Source: Treponema sp. (GTDB lineage: Bacteria > Spirochaetota > Spirochaetia > Treponematales > Treponemataceae). From it: 64,000 nucleotides of DNA. Within the stretch, counting starts at the first letter, position 1, and each line of letters opens with the position of its first letter. A program made the translations under genes and the position numbers. The stretch covers positions 1-64,000 of the forward strand of contig JAEDCT010000007.1 of assembly GCA_016294035.1 (NCBI GenBank), in the 5' to 3' direction. The notes beneath the pieces were generated by a model. It worked only from the letters and a program-made list of their open reading frames with translations, was not told the origin of the DNA and searched no databases. Of the stretch, positions 5,866 to 14,414 are shown piece by piece.

Positions 5866-7707
5866 TTATTCTACCGTAACTGACTTTGCAAGATTTCGTG
5901 GCTTGTCAGGATTGTTTCCTCGATGAACTGCACAGTAATATGCAAAAAGCTGAGATGGAACAATTGAAAGCATTGGTTCAAAAATTTCATCAACTTCCGG
6001 AATCACGATTATTTCATCAACTGACTTCTGGAATGCATCACCCTTGTTCTGTGTAATTACAAGAGTTGAAGCTCCACGGGTTTTGACTTCCTGTATATTG
6101 CTTGCAAGCTTATCAAACAAATTTGCACAAGTTGCAGTTGCCACCACGAGAGTGTCCTTATCAATAAGTGCAATAGGACCATGCTTAAGCTCACCGGCAG
6201 CAAATGCTTCTGAATGCATGTAGCTTACTTCCTTAAGCTTGAGTGCACACTCCAGACTTGTAGCACTATCAAACAGACGGCCAATAAAGAAAACCTTGGA
6301 CTTATTGTAATTTGTTGAAACAAATCTCTGGATTGAAGTCTGGTCATCAAGAAGTTCCTGGATTTTTGATGGAACACGATTCAACTGATCAAGATAGCGG
6401 ACATATTCCTTTGAATCAATTTTCTTCTGAACCGAGGCAAGCTTAAGTGCAAGAAGATAAAGGCACATGAGCTGAGTTGTATAAGCCTTTGTAGAGGCCA
6501 CGGCAATTTCAGGACCAGCCCATGTATAGATAACATCATCTGCTTCACGGCTCACTGTTGAACCAACACAGTTTGTTATTGCAATTACATGAACGTTTTT
6601 TTCCTTTGCAAGGCGCATTGCAGCAAGAGTATCTGCAGTTTCACCAGACTGACTGATTACGATAAAAATATCATCCTTTTCAAAAATAGGATTCCTGTAG
6701 CGGAACTCACTGGCAACATCAACAACAACTGGGACTCTTGCAATCTGCTCGAAGGCATACTTTGCAACAACTCCGGCATGATATGCAGTTCCACAGGCTG
6801 TTATGACGATTCTCTTTGCATTTAACCAGGCATCATTAAATTCAATTTCATCAAACTTTATGTCCTTAGGAGAATTTCCGTCAAACACAAGTCTTGGTCG
6901 AAGCGTATCTGTAAGAGCCTTTGGCTGCTCGAAAATTTCCTTGAGCATAAAGTGCTCGTATCCGCCCTTTTCTGCTGAACTCATATCCCATTCAACATGA
7001 TATGGTTCCTTTGTAACGCGGTTTCCATTTTCATCAAGAAGATCAACATGATCGGAATACAAAACTGCAATCTGTTTCTGATCAAGAAAAATAACCTCAC
7101 GCGTATGCTCAAGAACTGCAGGAACATCAGAAGCAATAAAATTTTCACCCTTACCTAATCCAACAATAAGTGGTGATTCCTTGCGTGCTGCAATTAATCT
7201 GTCTGGATAATCCTTGCAAACAACTCCAAGAGCATAGCTTCCCTCAAGCCGATTCAATGTTACAAGAACAGCTTTTACAAGATCCTTAGTTTCCTCGTAG
7301 TAGTAATTGATCAAATGTGCAACGACTTCACTGTCTGTTTCACTTCTGAACACAACGCCTTTTGCCTGAAGCCATGCCTTAAGCTGAACATAATTTTCGA
7401 TGATTCCGTTGTGAACGACAGCAATTGTACCTGACTCATTTAAATGAGGATGAGCATTTATATCATTTGGTTCACCATGAGTTGCCCATCTGGTATGTCC
7501 GATTCCAAGTGTTCCGCGGACAACATCCTTTGCGAGACACTTTTCAAGTTCATCGAGAGCACCCTTAACCTTGCGGACAAAAATATTCTCTCCATTAAGA
7601 ACAGCAATTCCTGCACTGTCATAACCACGGTATTCAAGCTTTCTGAGGGCATTCACCAAAACAGGTGTTGCTTCCTTAATTCCAATATATCCTACGATTC
7701 CACACAT
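5866..7707 (-). CDS. glmS: Glutamine-fructose-6-phosphate aminotransferase (isomerizing)
   Basis: 613 residues. It converts fructose-6-phosphate and glutamine to glucosamine-6-phosphate for peptidoglycan and LPS-type precursors. The N-terminal class II glutaminase domain starts with catalytic Cys2 (MCGIVGYIG) and has GHTRWATHG near residue 73 and HNGIIENY near 98. Two SIS sugar-isomerase domains follow (TACGTAYHAG, SQSGETADT, then FIGRLFDSATSLECALKLKE, HGPIALID), ending in the conserved AKSVTVE. The length is typical. No glmS ribozyme signature is visible upstream; the region 7708-7806 is short and AT-rich with no obvious Shine-Dalgarno. It lies 188 bp upstream of glnA on the same strand, a glutamine-consuming enzyme next to the glutamine maker. 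Confidence 0.96.
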   Translation of the reverse strand: MCGIVGYIGIKEATPVLVNALRKLEYRGYDSAGIAVLNGENIFVRKVKGALDELEKCLAKDVVRGTLGIGHTRWATHGEPNDINAHPHLNESGTIAVVHNGIIENYVQLKAWLQAKGVVFRSETDSEVVAHLINYYYEETKDLVKAVLVTLNRLEGSYALGVVCKDYPDRLIAARKESPLIVGLGKGENFIASDVPAVLEHTREVIFLDQKQIAVLYSDHVDLLDENGNRVTKEPYHVEWDMSSAEKGGYEHFMLKEIFEQPKALTDTLRPRLVFDGNSPKDIKFDEIEFNDAWLNAKRIVITACGTAYHAGVVAKYAFEQIARVPVVVDVASEFRYRNPIFEKDDIFIVISQSGETADTLAAMRLAKEKNVHVIAITNCVGSTVSREADDVIYTWAGPEIAVASTKAYTTQLMCLYLLALKLASVQKKIDSKEYVRYLDQLNRVPSKIQELLDDQTSIQRFVSTNYNKSKVFFIGRLFDSATSLECALKLKEVSYMHSEAFAAGELKHGPIALIDKDTLVVATATCANLFDKLASNIQEVKTRGASTLVITQNKGDAFQKSVDEIIVIPEVDEIFEPMLSIVPSQLFAYYCAVHRGNNPDKPRNLAKSVTVE

Positions 7708-7806
7708 AATTTCATTTTAATGTATTATCAAAAAAAACACAAACTGATAGACTGTCAGTGGCATGCAGATTAAATTATTGACTGAATAATGCTCAGGAAT
7801 TAACAG

Positions 7807-9024
7807 ATGAAATTCATAAAAAAATTTATTCTGACATTTCTAGTTTTCTCACTGTTTCCGGTTTTCGGAGCCGACATTAAGACTGCGGAAGGACGAATCG
7901 ATTCAATTGAATCAATCAAAGCCGCACTTTTTGCTTCAAAAAACGGAGAACCATTTTCCCGTGAAGAAAACGACACAATCAGGCAAATGTACAAGGTTCT
8001 TGAAGGAGAAGACTACACTGTTTCTTCACTCACTGATGATCTCAACTTACAGATAAGTCCATACGACATTGAATCAGCAACATGGAAAATAAATATTTCC
8101 GGGGATTATTTTAGAGGTCTTCTGAAATTTGAACGCGAATTCGAAGTTCCTTACTCAGTCATCCTGGAAAAAAGATTCATTCCTCCTGCAAACATGACTG
8201 AACACCAGCGGGCCGACTACGAATACTACGTGAATGAATACGAAAACCGATTTATTGCCGGCGAAAAAATAATCTATGCCGAGGTAACTTTCAGAATCAC
8301 CCACTGGGAAAATGCCTCCCAGTACAGAGTTCTTCCGAGGGAAATCAGGCTGTATAAAGCAGCAAAACATTCCAGACTCATTGATTCACGAGACGGAAAA
8401 TCAGAGCCTGAGTTCATTGTTCACAATCCTCTCATTGAATACAGAACTGAACGCCAGATTAAATTTGACAGCAACAGAATAAAAAGAATTCTAAAAAATG
8501 AAGAAAAAGAAAATATTGAAGAAGTAAAGGAAAATTCCTCTGAAGAAAAATACTATGATCAGTCAGGACGAAGATGTGCAATAATCACCATGGACTACGA
8601 AATGGAAGACTTTAACTTCGGTGACCTTGAATTCTCAAGCCTGGAGCTGGACAATGCAGAAGGACGACTTATCTGGGGCATTGGAAAATTCTTTTTTGGC
8701 GGACTTGAATTTGGAATTGACCTGGACTCAGTTAAGGAAGAACCCATTTACTCCTTTGGTCTTGCCGGTGGAATAAACTACACATTCAATGGTGTTTTCA
8801 GACCATTCATAGATGCAGGAATCCGTGGTCGAAGTGACAACAAAGCCGTTGTAAAATTCGGAGGCGGAATGGATTTTCTTATGGGACATTTTCAGATTAC
8901 ATTGGGATACAACTACAATATAGCCTCAAGTAAAAGCTATGTGCGAACACTCACCAGCGAAGAAAAACTTTTTCTCCCAAAGAAATTCAGCACATACTAT
9001 CTTGGCATCGGTCTAAACTGGTAA
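7807..9024 (+). CDS. Exported outer-membrane-type beta protein, unknown function
   Basis: 405 residues with a signal peptide (MKFIKKFILTFLVFSLFPVFG, cleavage before ADI). Residues 20-240 form a mixed domain; near 225-250 is a highly charged linker (NEEKENIEEVKENSSEEK). The last 150 residues alternate in beta-barrel fashion (FFFGGLEFGIDLD, YSFGLAGGINYTF, FRPFIDAGIRGR, GHFQITLGYNYNIA) and end in GIGLNW, an aromatic C-terminus typical of outer-membrane strands. Shine-Dalgarno AGGA lies 9 bp before the ATG. It converges with nth, overlapping by 12 bp at the 3' ends. No specific family recognised; an outer-membrane location is an inference from the C-terminal pattern. Confidence 0.75.
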   Translation: MKFIKKFILTFLVFSLFPVFGADIKTAEGRIDSIESIKAALFASKNGEPFSREENDTIRQMYKVLEGEDYTVSSLTDDLNLQISPYDIESATWKINISGDYFRGLLKFEREFEVPYSVILEKRFIPPANMTEHQRADYEYYVNEYENRFIAGEKIIYAEVTFRITHWENASQYRVLPREIRLYKAAKHSRLIDSRDGKSEPEFIVHNPLIEYRTERQIKFDSNRIKRILKNEEKENIEEVKENSSEEKYYDQSGRRCAIITMDYEMEDFNFGDLEFSSLELDNAEGRLIWGIGKFFFGGLEFGIDLDSVKEEPIYSFGLAGGINYTFNGVFRPFIDAGIRGRSDNKAVVKFGGGMDFLMGHFQITLGYNYNIASSKSYVRTLTSEEKLFLPKKFSTYYLGIGLNW

Positions 9025-9666
9025 AGGCCGTCCAAGGCAAATATCATTTATTACACACTCATCACATTTTGGATTTCGTGCAGTACAGACATATCTTCCG
9101 TGAAGAATGAGCCAGTGATGGGCATGCTGCATGAATTTTTCAGGGATTCTTTCAACAAGAGACTTTTCAACTTCTAAAGGAGTTGTTCCACATGCCAGGC
9201 CTATCTTCGGGCAAATCCTGAGCAAATGAGTGTCAACCGGCATTGTTGGTTTTTTGAACACAACATTGAGAATTACATTTGCAGTTTTTCGTCCCACACC
9301 TGGAAGTGATTCCAGATCCTCGCGTGTACCAGGAACTTTGCCGCCAAACTTTTCGCACAGCATTTTACTCATTTCAATTACATGCTTTGCCTTTACCCGA
9401 TACAAGCCAATTGACTTGATGAAACCAATCAAATTCTTTTCACCAAGCTCAACCATTTTTTGTGGAGTATCTGCAATCTTGTACAAATCAGCTGTAGCCT
9501 TATTCACAGCCTTGTCTGTGGTCTGGGCAGAAAGAGCCACACTTACCAGAAGACAAAAGGGATTTGGTGCAACAAGCTCGCTTTTTGGTTCTGGATTCAT
9601 TTTTTGAAAGCGGGTAAAAATTTCTATGATATCTTTTCTCGAAAGCAGTTTTGTTGATTCTTTCAT
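9013..9666 (-). CDS. nth: Endonuclease III (DNA glycosylase/AP lyase)
   Basis: 217 residues. It removes oxidised pyrimidines and cuts at abasic sites in base-excision repair. It has the helix-hairpin-helix LPGVGRKTANVILNVVF near residue 115, with Lys in GRKTAN as the catalytic amine, and PVDTHLLRI with the catalytic Asp near 139. The C-terminal [4Fe-4S] motif is Cys-x6-Cys-x2-Cys-x5-Cys (CTARNPKCDECVINDIC). The length is normal for the family. It stands alone on the minus strand, divergent from the small Cys-rich gene at 9742. Confidence 0.95.
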   Translation of the reverse strand: MKESTKLLSRKDIIEIFTRFQKMNPEPKSELVAPNPFCLLVSVALSAQTTDKAVNKATADLYKIADTPQKMVELGEKNLIGFIKSIGLYRVKAKHVIEMSKMLCEKFGGKVPGTREDLESLPGVGRKTANVILNVVFKKPTMPVDTHLLRICPKIGLACGTTPLEVEKSLVERIPEKFMQHAHHWLILHGRYVCTARNPKCDECVINDICLGRPLPV

Positions 9667-9741
9667 TTTCAGTTCGACTTATTATAAGAAAAATAATATA
9701 CTTCTTTCAATGAGAAATTCCAGGCTCAAGGAGGCAAATCT

Positions 9742-9969
9742 ATGAGCAGCATTTTGATAAAGGACACAACAAGAGAAGAACGACAGAAAATTGTTGAAGA
9801 AGCTCTCGGTGATGGCTGCGGAATTGGATGCGGATACGAATCTACCGGAATCGACTATCAGCTTTACATTGACGGAAAAAAAGAACTCAGGGAACTTAAC
9901 ATGGAACACAACTGCGGGTTTGAAGTTGCTTTTCCAGATGATAACCCTCGTGCCCCATGTGGAATGTAA
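9742..9969 (+). CDS. Small cysteine-rich protein, unknown function
   Basis: 75 residues behind a strong Shine-Dalgarno (AAGGAGG at about 9728-9734), which supports real translation. The N-terminus is charged and helical (TTREERQKIVEEALGDG), followed by CGIGCGYESTGIDYQLYIDG, a HNCGFEV segment and a C-terminal PRAPCGM. Four cysteines (two in CGIGC) suggest metal or disulfide chemistry, but no known motif fits exactly. No signal peptide, so cytoplasmic. It ends against the convergent acylphosphatase gene with no gap. Function unknown. Confidence 0.75.
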   Translation: MSSILIKDTTREERQKIVEEALGDGCGIGCGYESTGIDYQLYIDGKKELRELNMEHNCGFEVAFPDDNPRAPCGM

Positions 9970-10245
9970 CTAGCGTTCATAAAAAGTCCATTCACCTTCT
10001 TCAACCGGAATGGACTTAAAATCCATATGCTCAATGAGAACATAATTTCGGCCTTCCATATATTGAATGAGCTTTCCGATTTTTATTTCCGACCCCTGGA
10101 CTTCCATTTCAACTGTTCCGTCATCAAGATTCCTGACCCAGCCTGTAAGTCCCTCAAGCCTTGCAAAATTTGATGCATGCCACCTGAAGCCGACTCCCTG
10201 AACCCTTCCAGAAAAAATTATATGCTGCCGGATTTTCTCACTCAT
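9970..10245 (-). CDS. acyP: Acylphosphatase
   Basis: 91 residues, the full size of the family, which hydrolyses carboxyl-phosphate bonds such as acetyl phosphate or 1,3-bisphosphoglycerate. The signature GRVQGVGFRWHA near residues 13-24 carries the phosphate-binding loop and catalytic Arg; GWVRNLDDGTVEMEVQG near 35-51 has the catalytic Asn. Its start lies 3 bp after the stop of the WYL regulator gene, so the two form an operon. Confidence 0.93.
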   Translation of the reverse strand: MSEKIRQHIIFSGRVQGVGFRWHASNFARLEGLTGWVRNLDDGTVEMEVQGSEIKIGKLIQYMEGRNYVLIEHMDFKSIPVEEGEWTFYER

Positions 10246-10248
10246 GGC

Positions 10249-11238
10249 TCATGCCTTCTTCTTGTAATTGGAAAGAATATTCTGTGCCGATTCAACAACA
10301 AGATCAGCCAGTTCCTCCGGCTCAAGAACAACTGCGTCTGGCCCAAGACTCATTACAAGCTTGAGAGTTTCATGCATCTGAGTTGTTTCAAAAGAAACCA
10401 CAACAGATCCATCCTCCTGAATTTCCAGTTCCTGATTTGGATGCCACTTGTATTCCCTGGCAACTGTTGCAAGTTTTTTTGAACACTTTATTCTGATTTT
10501 ATATTTGATTTTTTCGCTGGCCCAGACACCCATTCCGCTGTCAATGTAATTTCCGACCTTAAAATTTTTTGGAATGGAATAATGAAGTTTTGTAATCCTT
10601 ACATTTGAAATTCTGTTGAGTGCAAAAATTCTGACTTCTTCTCTCTTGTGACAAAAACCAATAACATACCAGCTTCCACCCTTGCAGCAGATATGGTACG
10701 GATCAATGCTTCGATTTTTTTTCTGAGAATCATCCAGGGAATAATGATCGAATTCAATTGTGGTTCGTGACTGAAGACTTTCCATTATCTTTGAAAAAAC
10801 ATTCACATCAATGACTGGCATTGGTTCCGAAATAGTCGTAATGTCCTTTGAAAGAAATCCAGAATCAACCTGAACTGAATCCGGAAGTGAAAGTGTAATC
10901 TTTTCAAAAATTGACTTCAGTTTTTTTTCGAGAGGCGTATTCTTGTACTGCGACAAAAGCTTGTCAAAAAGTGAAATGGAAAAAAGTTCACCCTCAGAAA
11001 GTGTTACAGACTTAACATAAAAGTCCGGATCCGTATAATAAAATCCGTTTCTTACTGCATCGAATTCCATTGGAGCATTGTAGAAATTCCTGAGAAACTC
11101 CAGGTCCCTAAAAATTGTTCGTTCCGAGACCTCAAGTTTTTTTGCAAGTATCTTTTTGTTTGGATATGTACCCCGGCGAATCTCCTCATCAATAAGGTGG
11201 ATTCTATGTACCGGGATATTTGATTCACGTTTTTTCAT
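10249..11238 (-). CDS. HTH/WYL-domain transcriptional regulator
   Basis: 329 residues. An N-terminal winged helix-turn-helix of DeoR/HTH_11 type (NKKILAKKLEVSERTIFRDL, residues about 27-46) is followed by a linker and a central WYL domain (residues about 150-225: RTTIEFDHYSLDD, IDPYHICCKGGSWYVIGFCH, REEVRIFALNRISNVRI) and the WCX extension with the SLGPDAVVLEPEEL end. WYL domains sense ligands, often nucleic-acid-derived or nucleotides, and some control DNA-damage or defence genes. It directly precedes acyP. No defence genes are adjacent. Its target is not visible. Confidence 0.88.
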   Translation of the reverse strand: MKKRESNIPVHRIHLIDEEIRRGTYPNKKILAKKLEVSERTIFRDLEFLRNFYNAPMEFDAVRNGFYYTDPDFYVKSVTLSEGELFSISLFDKLLSQYKNTPLEKKLKSIFEKITLSLPDSVQVDSGFLSKDITTISEPMPVIDVNVFSKIMESLQSRTTIEFDHYSLDDSQKKNRSIDPYHICCKGGSWYVIGFCHKREEVRIFALNRISNVRITKLHYSIPKNFKVGNYIDSGMGVWASEKIKYKIRIKCSKKLATVAREYKWHPNQELEIQEDGSVVVSFETTQMHETLKLVMSLGPDAVVLEPEELADLVVESAQNILSNYKKKA

Positions 11239-11332
11239 GCTGCAAAATTAATCTTTGCACCACATGACGTGCAGAATTTTACATTTTCCATTTTTAACCG
11301 CCATAAAATCTGGAATATAATATTTTAATAAG

Positions 11333-11359
11333 AAAAGCCCCGCCATAGGGAGCCTTTCC
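11333..11359 (-). terminator. Rho-independent terminator after the zinc-ribbon gene
   Basis: In minus orientation AAAGGCTCC pairs with GGGGCTTTT around CTATGGC, with two G-U pairs, followed by CTTATT. It lies 54 bp past the stop of the gene at 11413-11775. Confidence 0.55.
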
Positions 11360-11412
11360 GATCAGACACAAAATTTAAGGCATCAGTAAAACTGAAACTC
11401 TAAATGATTCTT

Positions 11413-11775
11413 CTACAGATCCAATGATTCAAATGCATCACGAAATTCAGGAATTGATGCCGCCAGAACGACAATCAAAATAATTGCCAGAACATAGACT
11501 ACAACTGATACAATGATGCTTATGAGTGCACCCTTCCCGCAACTCTTTGATCTTTTAGGATATTCTTTATTCCATACCAGAAATAGAATAAGTCCCAGAA
11601 TTGGAATAAAAAATCCCAGAAGCCCATAAAGCATGGAAGACTCATCATCTGGTCGAGCTCCAGTTCCCTGCTGATTCATATACGGCTGCTGTGCACCGGC
11701 AACAGGAACTCCGCAACCCGGGCAAATCACTGCCCTGTCATCAATTTCTTTTCCACAATTTGTACAAAATGCCAT
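11413..11775 (-). CDS. Zinc-ribbon membrane protein (intact copy of a tandem pair)
   Basis: 120 residues. An N-terminal zinc ribbon (MAFCTNCGKEIDDRAVICPG, then CGVPV) carries two Cys-x2-Cys knuckles. A low-complexity linker (QQPYMNQQGTGARPDDESS) and two hydrophobic helices follow (LLGFFIPILGLILFLVW and LISIIVSVVVYVLAIILIVV) separated by the basic KEYPKRSKSCGKG. Proteins with a zinc ribbon plus two helices are common and mostly uncharacterised; the ribbon is expected on the cytoplasmic side. Shine-Dalgarno AGGAAA precedes the ATG. The gene just upstream (11837-12148) is a broken paralogue with a near-identical ribbon and the same SCGKGAL motif. Confidence 0.8.
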   Translation of the reverse strand: MAFCTNCGKEIDDRAVICPGCGVPVAGAQQPYMNQQGTGARPDDESSMLYGLLGFFIPILGLILFLVWNKEYPKRSKSCGKGALISIIVSVVVYVLAIILIVVLAASIPEFRDAFESLDL

Positions 11776-11794
11776 ATTATTTCCTAGAAAAAAT

Positions 11795-11826
11795 AAAGGT
11801 AAGAATTCACACGGAACCCTACCTTT
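11795..11826 (-). terminator. Bidirectional-looking terminator between the two zinc-ribbon copies
   Basis: In minus orientation AAAGGTAGG pairs with CTTACCTTT (one mismatch) and is followed by ATTTTTT. It separates the broken paralogue from the intact gene, so each has its own transcript end. Confidence 0.5.
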
Positions 11827-11836
11827 TTTTAAGCAA

Positions 11837-12148
11837 TTAGTAACTTGCAGCCATTACTGAGAAACAACCAGCAATTACTGAAAGAACAACATTTGTGATA
11901 ACTCCAGCCAAAGCACCCTTACCGCAACTCTTTGCCTTGAGAGGTGTCTGTGCCTTCCATACCAGATAAAGAATGAGTCCGATAAGTGGGAAGAAGAATC
12001 CAAGAACTGCAAATCCTGTTGATGGAGCATCACCATTTGAATACTGCTGATTCATTGAAGGCTGCTATGCACCCGGAACAGGAACTCCGCAACCCGGACA
12101 AATTACTGCCCTGTCATCAATTTCTTTTCCACAATTTGAACAAAACAT
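11837..12148 (-). pseudogene. Zinc-ribbon membrane protein paralogue broken by an amber codon
   Basis: From ATG 12146-12148 (Shine-Dalgarno AGGAGA) the frame reads MFCSNCGKEIDDRAVICPG, CGVPVPGA, then TAG at 12065-12067, then QPSMNQQYSNGDAPSTGF and two hydrophobic segments (VLGFFFPLIGLILYLVW and LAGVITNVVLSVIAGCF) to the stop at 11837. The intact sister copy has CAG at the same codon (PVAGAQQP), so a single C-to-T change made the stop. A downstream ATG at 12053-12055 could start a ribbon-less 72-residue protein, but it has no Shine-Dalgarno. An assembly error is possible but not needed. Confidence 0.8.
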
Positions 12149-12185
12149 AACAAATCTCCTTTTGTATATTATTAATATAAAAACA

Positions 12186-13319
12186 TTATATCACACAATT
12201 TGACTGAATGAAATCCGCGGCTGTTCTAGCCATTGCCTTGTATGCATCCTTGCTTGGGTGCAAATGATCACCTGAATCAAATCCTGCGGCAAAACTCTTT
12301 GTGTCCTGAGGATTTCTCACAGTCTTGTCAAAATCAACACATCCGTCAAAGCAATCAGAAGACCTGAGCCATTGATTAAATTCATTTCGCAAATCATCGC
12401 GGAAATCGGCATAAGTTCTCCAGCCATAAATTGGAAGCAGTGTTCCGCTGTAGACTTTCAGGTTTCTCTTTTTGCAATCAGCAACATATAGATTTTCGAC
12501 ACCGGTTTTCAGATCATCAAAAGACGGCATGTCTGACATTGGGCGGAATTTGTTTACCTCAACTCCAACAGGATGAATGATGTCGTTTATTCCATGCTGA
12601 ATCAATACCCACTTGAGTCCAGAAATATTTGTCTCAATGGGAAAGCGCGTTTCACCTTTCAGTCCGTATGCCTGGTAAGTAATGCAATCATACTGCCTCA
12701 ATATTCTTGTTCCGCAGACTGCACGCCTTATGACTGCAATTGAATCAATTCCACGTTCTTCAAGTTCCATCTGCAAAAAGTCTGGCCAGTCCTGTGCTGT
12801 AATAGAATCACCGTAACAGCAGAAGGCCGAATTCTTTTCCTCGGTAAACACATCAATTGTATTAAGAAAATAATACCACTGGGTGCTTCTTGAAAAATCA
12901 TCCGGCATGGAATCTGACTGAGCGTAATCTCCGTATGCGTATGTTCCGCCGGAAAGAGGACCTGTTACCAGAGTTCCTGCGTTCATCTGGGTATAGTCTT
13001 TCAGGTACATGGAAATATTCAGTGTTGAACCTGCACAAACATTTAATTCAATTTCATCCGTTTCAACTTCCTTTCCCGCAGGAATAAGGATTTCAGTCTT
13101 ACCACCAGCTGTAAGGGGAACTTTTTCAGCATAGGCCCTTGTGATTATGACATCTTCAGTTCCAGTCAAATTTGAAAAACGTGCGCGAATCTTTGATCCG
13201 TTAAAGCACATGTGAATCGGATAGCGGAGAGTTATATTCTTTGAGTAGACTGCTTCCTTTCTGTCTGTAATTGACGTGGCAGTCCCCCAGCAGGCAACCC
13301 ATTTTGAAAACTTTTCCAT
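12186..13319 (-). CDS. SGNH/GDSL-family hydrolase (esterase)
   Basis: 377 residues without an obvious signal peptide. A beta-sandwich-like N-terminal half (residues 1-165, IRARFSNLTGTEDVIITRAY) precedes the SGNH domain. Block I is CCYGDSITAQ near residue 168 with the nucleophile Ser; block III is IQHGINDIIHPVG near 240 with the oxyanion Asn; block V is GDHLHPSKDAYKAMA near 352 with the Asp-x2-His pair. SGNH enzymes of this two-part layout are often carbohydrate esterases removing acetyl or acyl groups, but the substrate cannot be told here. It is monocistronic in appearance. Confidence 0.88.
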   Translation of the reverse strand: MEKFSKWVACWGTATSITDRKEAVYSKNITLRYPIHMCFNGSKIRARFSNLTGTEDVIITRAYAEKVPLTAGGKTEILIPAGKEVETDEIELNVCAGSTLNISMYLKDYTQMNAGTLVTGPLSGGTYAYGDYAQSDSMPDDFSRSTQWYYFLNTIDVFTEEKNSAFCCYGDSITAQDWPDFLQMELEERGIDSIAVIRRAVCGTRILRQYDCITYQAYGLKGETRFPIETNISGLKWVLIQHGINDIIHPVGVEVNKFRPMSDMPSFDDLKTGVENLYVADCKKRNLKVYSGTLLPIYGWRTYADFRDDLRNEFNQWLRSSDCFDGCVDFDKTVRNPQDTKSFAAGFDSGDHLHPSKDAYKAMARTAADFIQSNCVI

Positions 13320-13438
13320 GCTTATGCTCCTGACCTGAAATTATATTAATCAAAACACAAAAACTCAATAAACTGTGATTTTCCCAAAATGGATTTTTTA
13401 TTGCCATTGATTTCATCTCGCTGTATCTTAGGTTGTAT

Positions 13439-14350
13439 ATGACTTTTCTTTCTGCATATCTGAAAAAAACATTCGGCTCAAAAGTTTACAGGGTATCTCT
13501 TTCCACAGGATGCACATGCCCAAACAGGGATGGAAAACTTTCATTCGGCGGATGCACTTTCTGCAGTGAAGGCGGAAGCGGAGAATTTGCACAGGCGGGA
13601 TCATTTGCACAGCAATTTGAAAAAGGCAAAAAGCTCATCGAAAGCAAATTACCCAAAAATGATTCCAGTCAAAAAAAATACATTGCCTATTTCCAGAGCT
13701 TTTCGAATACATACGTTTCAGAAAAATCTGGACCATCATTCGAAGAACTTGAAAAAATTTTTCTTGAAGCCGCAAACCACAGTGAGGTTGCCGTCATCAG
13801 CATTGGAACACGGCCAGACTACATTGACGAAAAAATGCTCAACCTCATTTCAAGGCTGAATAAAATAAAGCCCGTGTGGATTGAACTTGGATTGCAGACA
13901 GCAGATGACAAAACAGGCTGCCTGATCAACAGAAATTTTACCTGGAAAGATTTTACTGAAACCTACGCAAGACTCAAGTCACGGGGAATAAGCGTAATTG
14001 TCCATGTGATTTTTGGGCTGCCCGGCGAAACGGAAGAAACCATGCTTTTGACAGTAAAAAAACTCGGGCAGCTCACACCAGTTCTGGATGGAATCAAAAT
14101 CCACAATCTCCAGATTCTTTCAGGAACAAAAATTTCCGAGGACTTCAAGAACAATCCGTGGCATGTAATGACTCTGGAAGAATATTCTGAACTTCTGAAG
14201 AAAGCACTGGCTCTCCTGAACCCTGCCACAATAATCCACAGAATAACCGGTGATGGTCCAAAGAAACTTTTAATTGAACCAAAATGGAGCAGCAACAAAA
14301 AAATGGTTCTAAATCACATGAAAAAACTGTTTCCTGAAATGGAAAAATAA
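13439..14350 (+). CDS. Radical SAM protein, TIGR01212 (YhcC-like) family
   Basis: About 303 residues from ATG 13439. The cysteine cluster near the N-terminus (STGCTCPNRDGKLSFGGCTF, then C) is the family's iron-sulfur site for radical S-adenosylmethionine chemistry. Downstream are EVAVISIGTRPDYID, WIELGLQTADDKT and VHVIFGLPGETEETM, conserved through the radical SAM barrel, and a C-terminal HRITGDGPKKLLIEPKW. The substrate of this widely conserved family is not established to my knowledge. A possible promoter (TTGCCA, 17 bp, TATCTT) ends just before the ATG. Confidence 0.92.
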   Translation: MTFLSAYLKKTFGSKVYRVSLSTGCTCPNRDGKLSFGGCTFCSEGGSGEFAQAGSFAQQFEKGKKLIESKLPKNDSSQKKYIAYFQSFSNTYVSEKSGPSFEELEKIFLEAANHSEVAVISIGTRPDYIDEKMLNLISRLNKIKPVWIELGLQTADDKTGCLINRNFTWKDFTETYARLKSRGISVIVHVIFGLPGETEETMLLTVKKLGQLTPVLDGIKIHNLQILSGTKISEDFKNNPWHVMTLEEYSELLKKALALLNPATIIHRITGDGPKKLLIEPKWSSNKKMVLNHMKKLFPEMEK

Positions 14351-14414
14351 CATCAATCTGGTAATACACAATTCAGGAAAAAGACAATATACTTTGTCAC
14401 AAAGGAATATCATT

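Noticed and set aside
10249..11238. WYL regulator as marker of a defence island
   Set aside because: Its neighbours are acylphosphatase, nth and small membrane genes; no restriction, CRISPR or abortive-infection gene is present.
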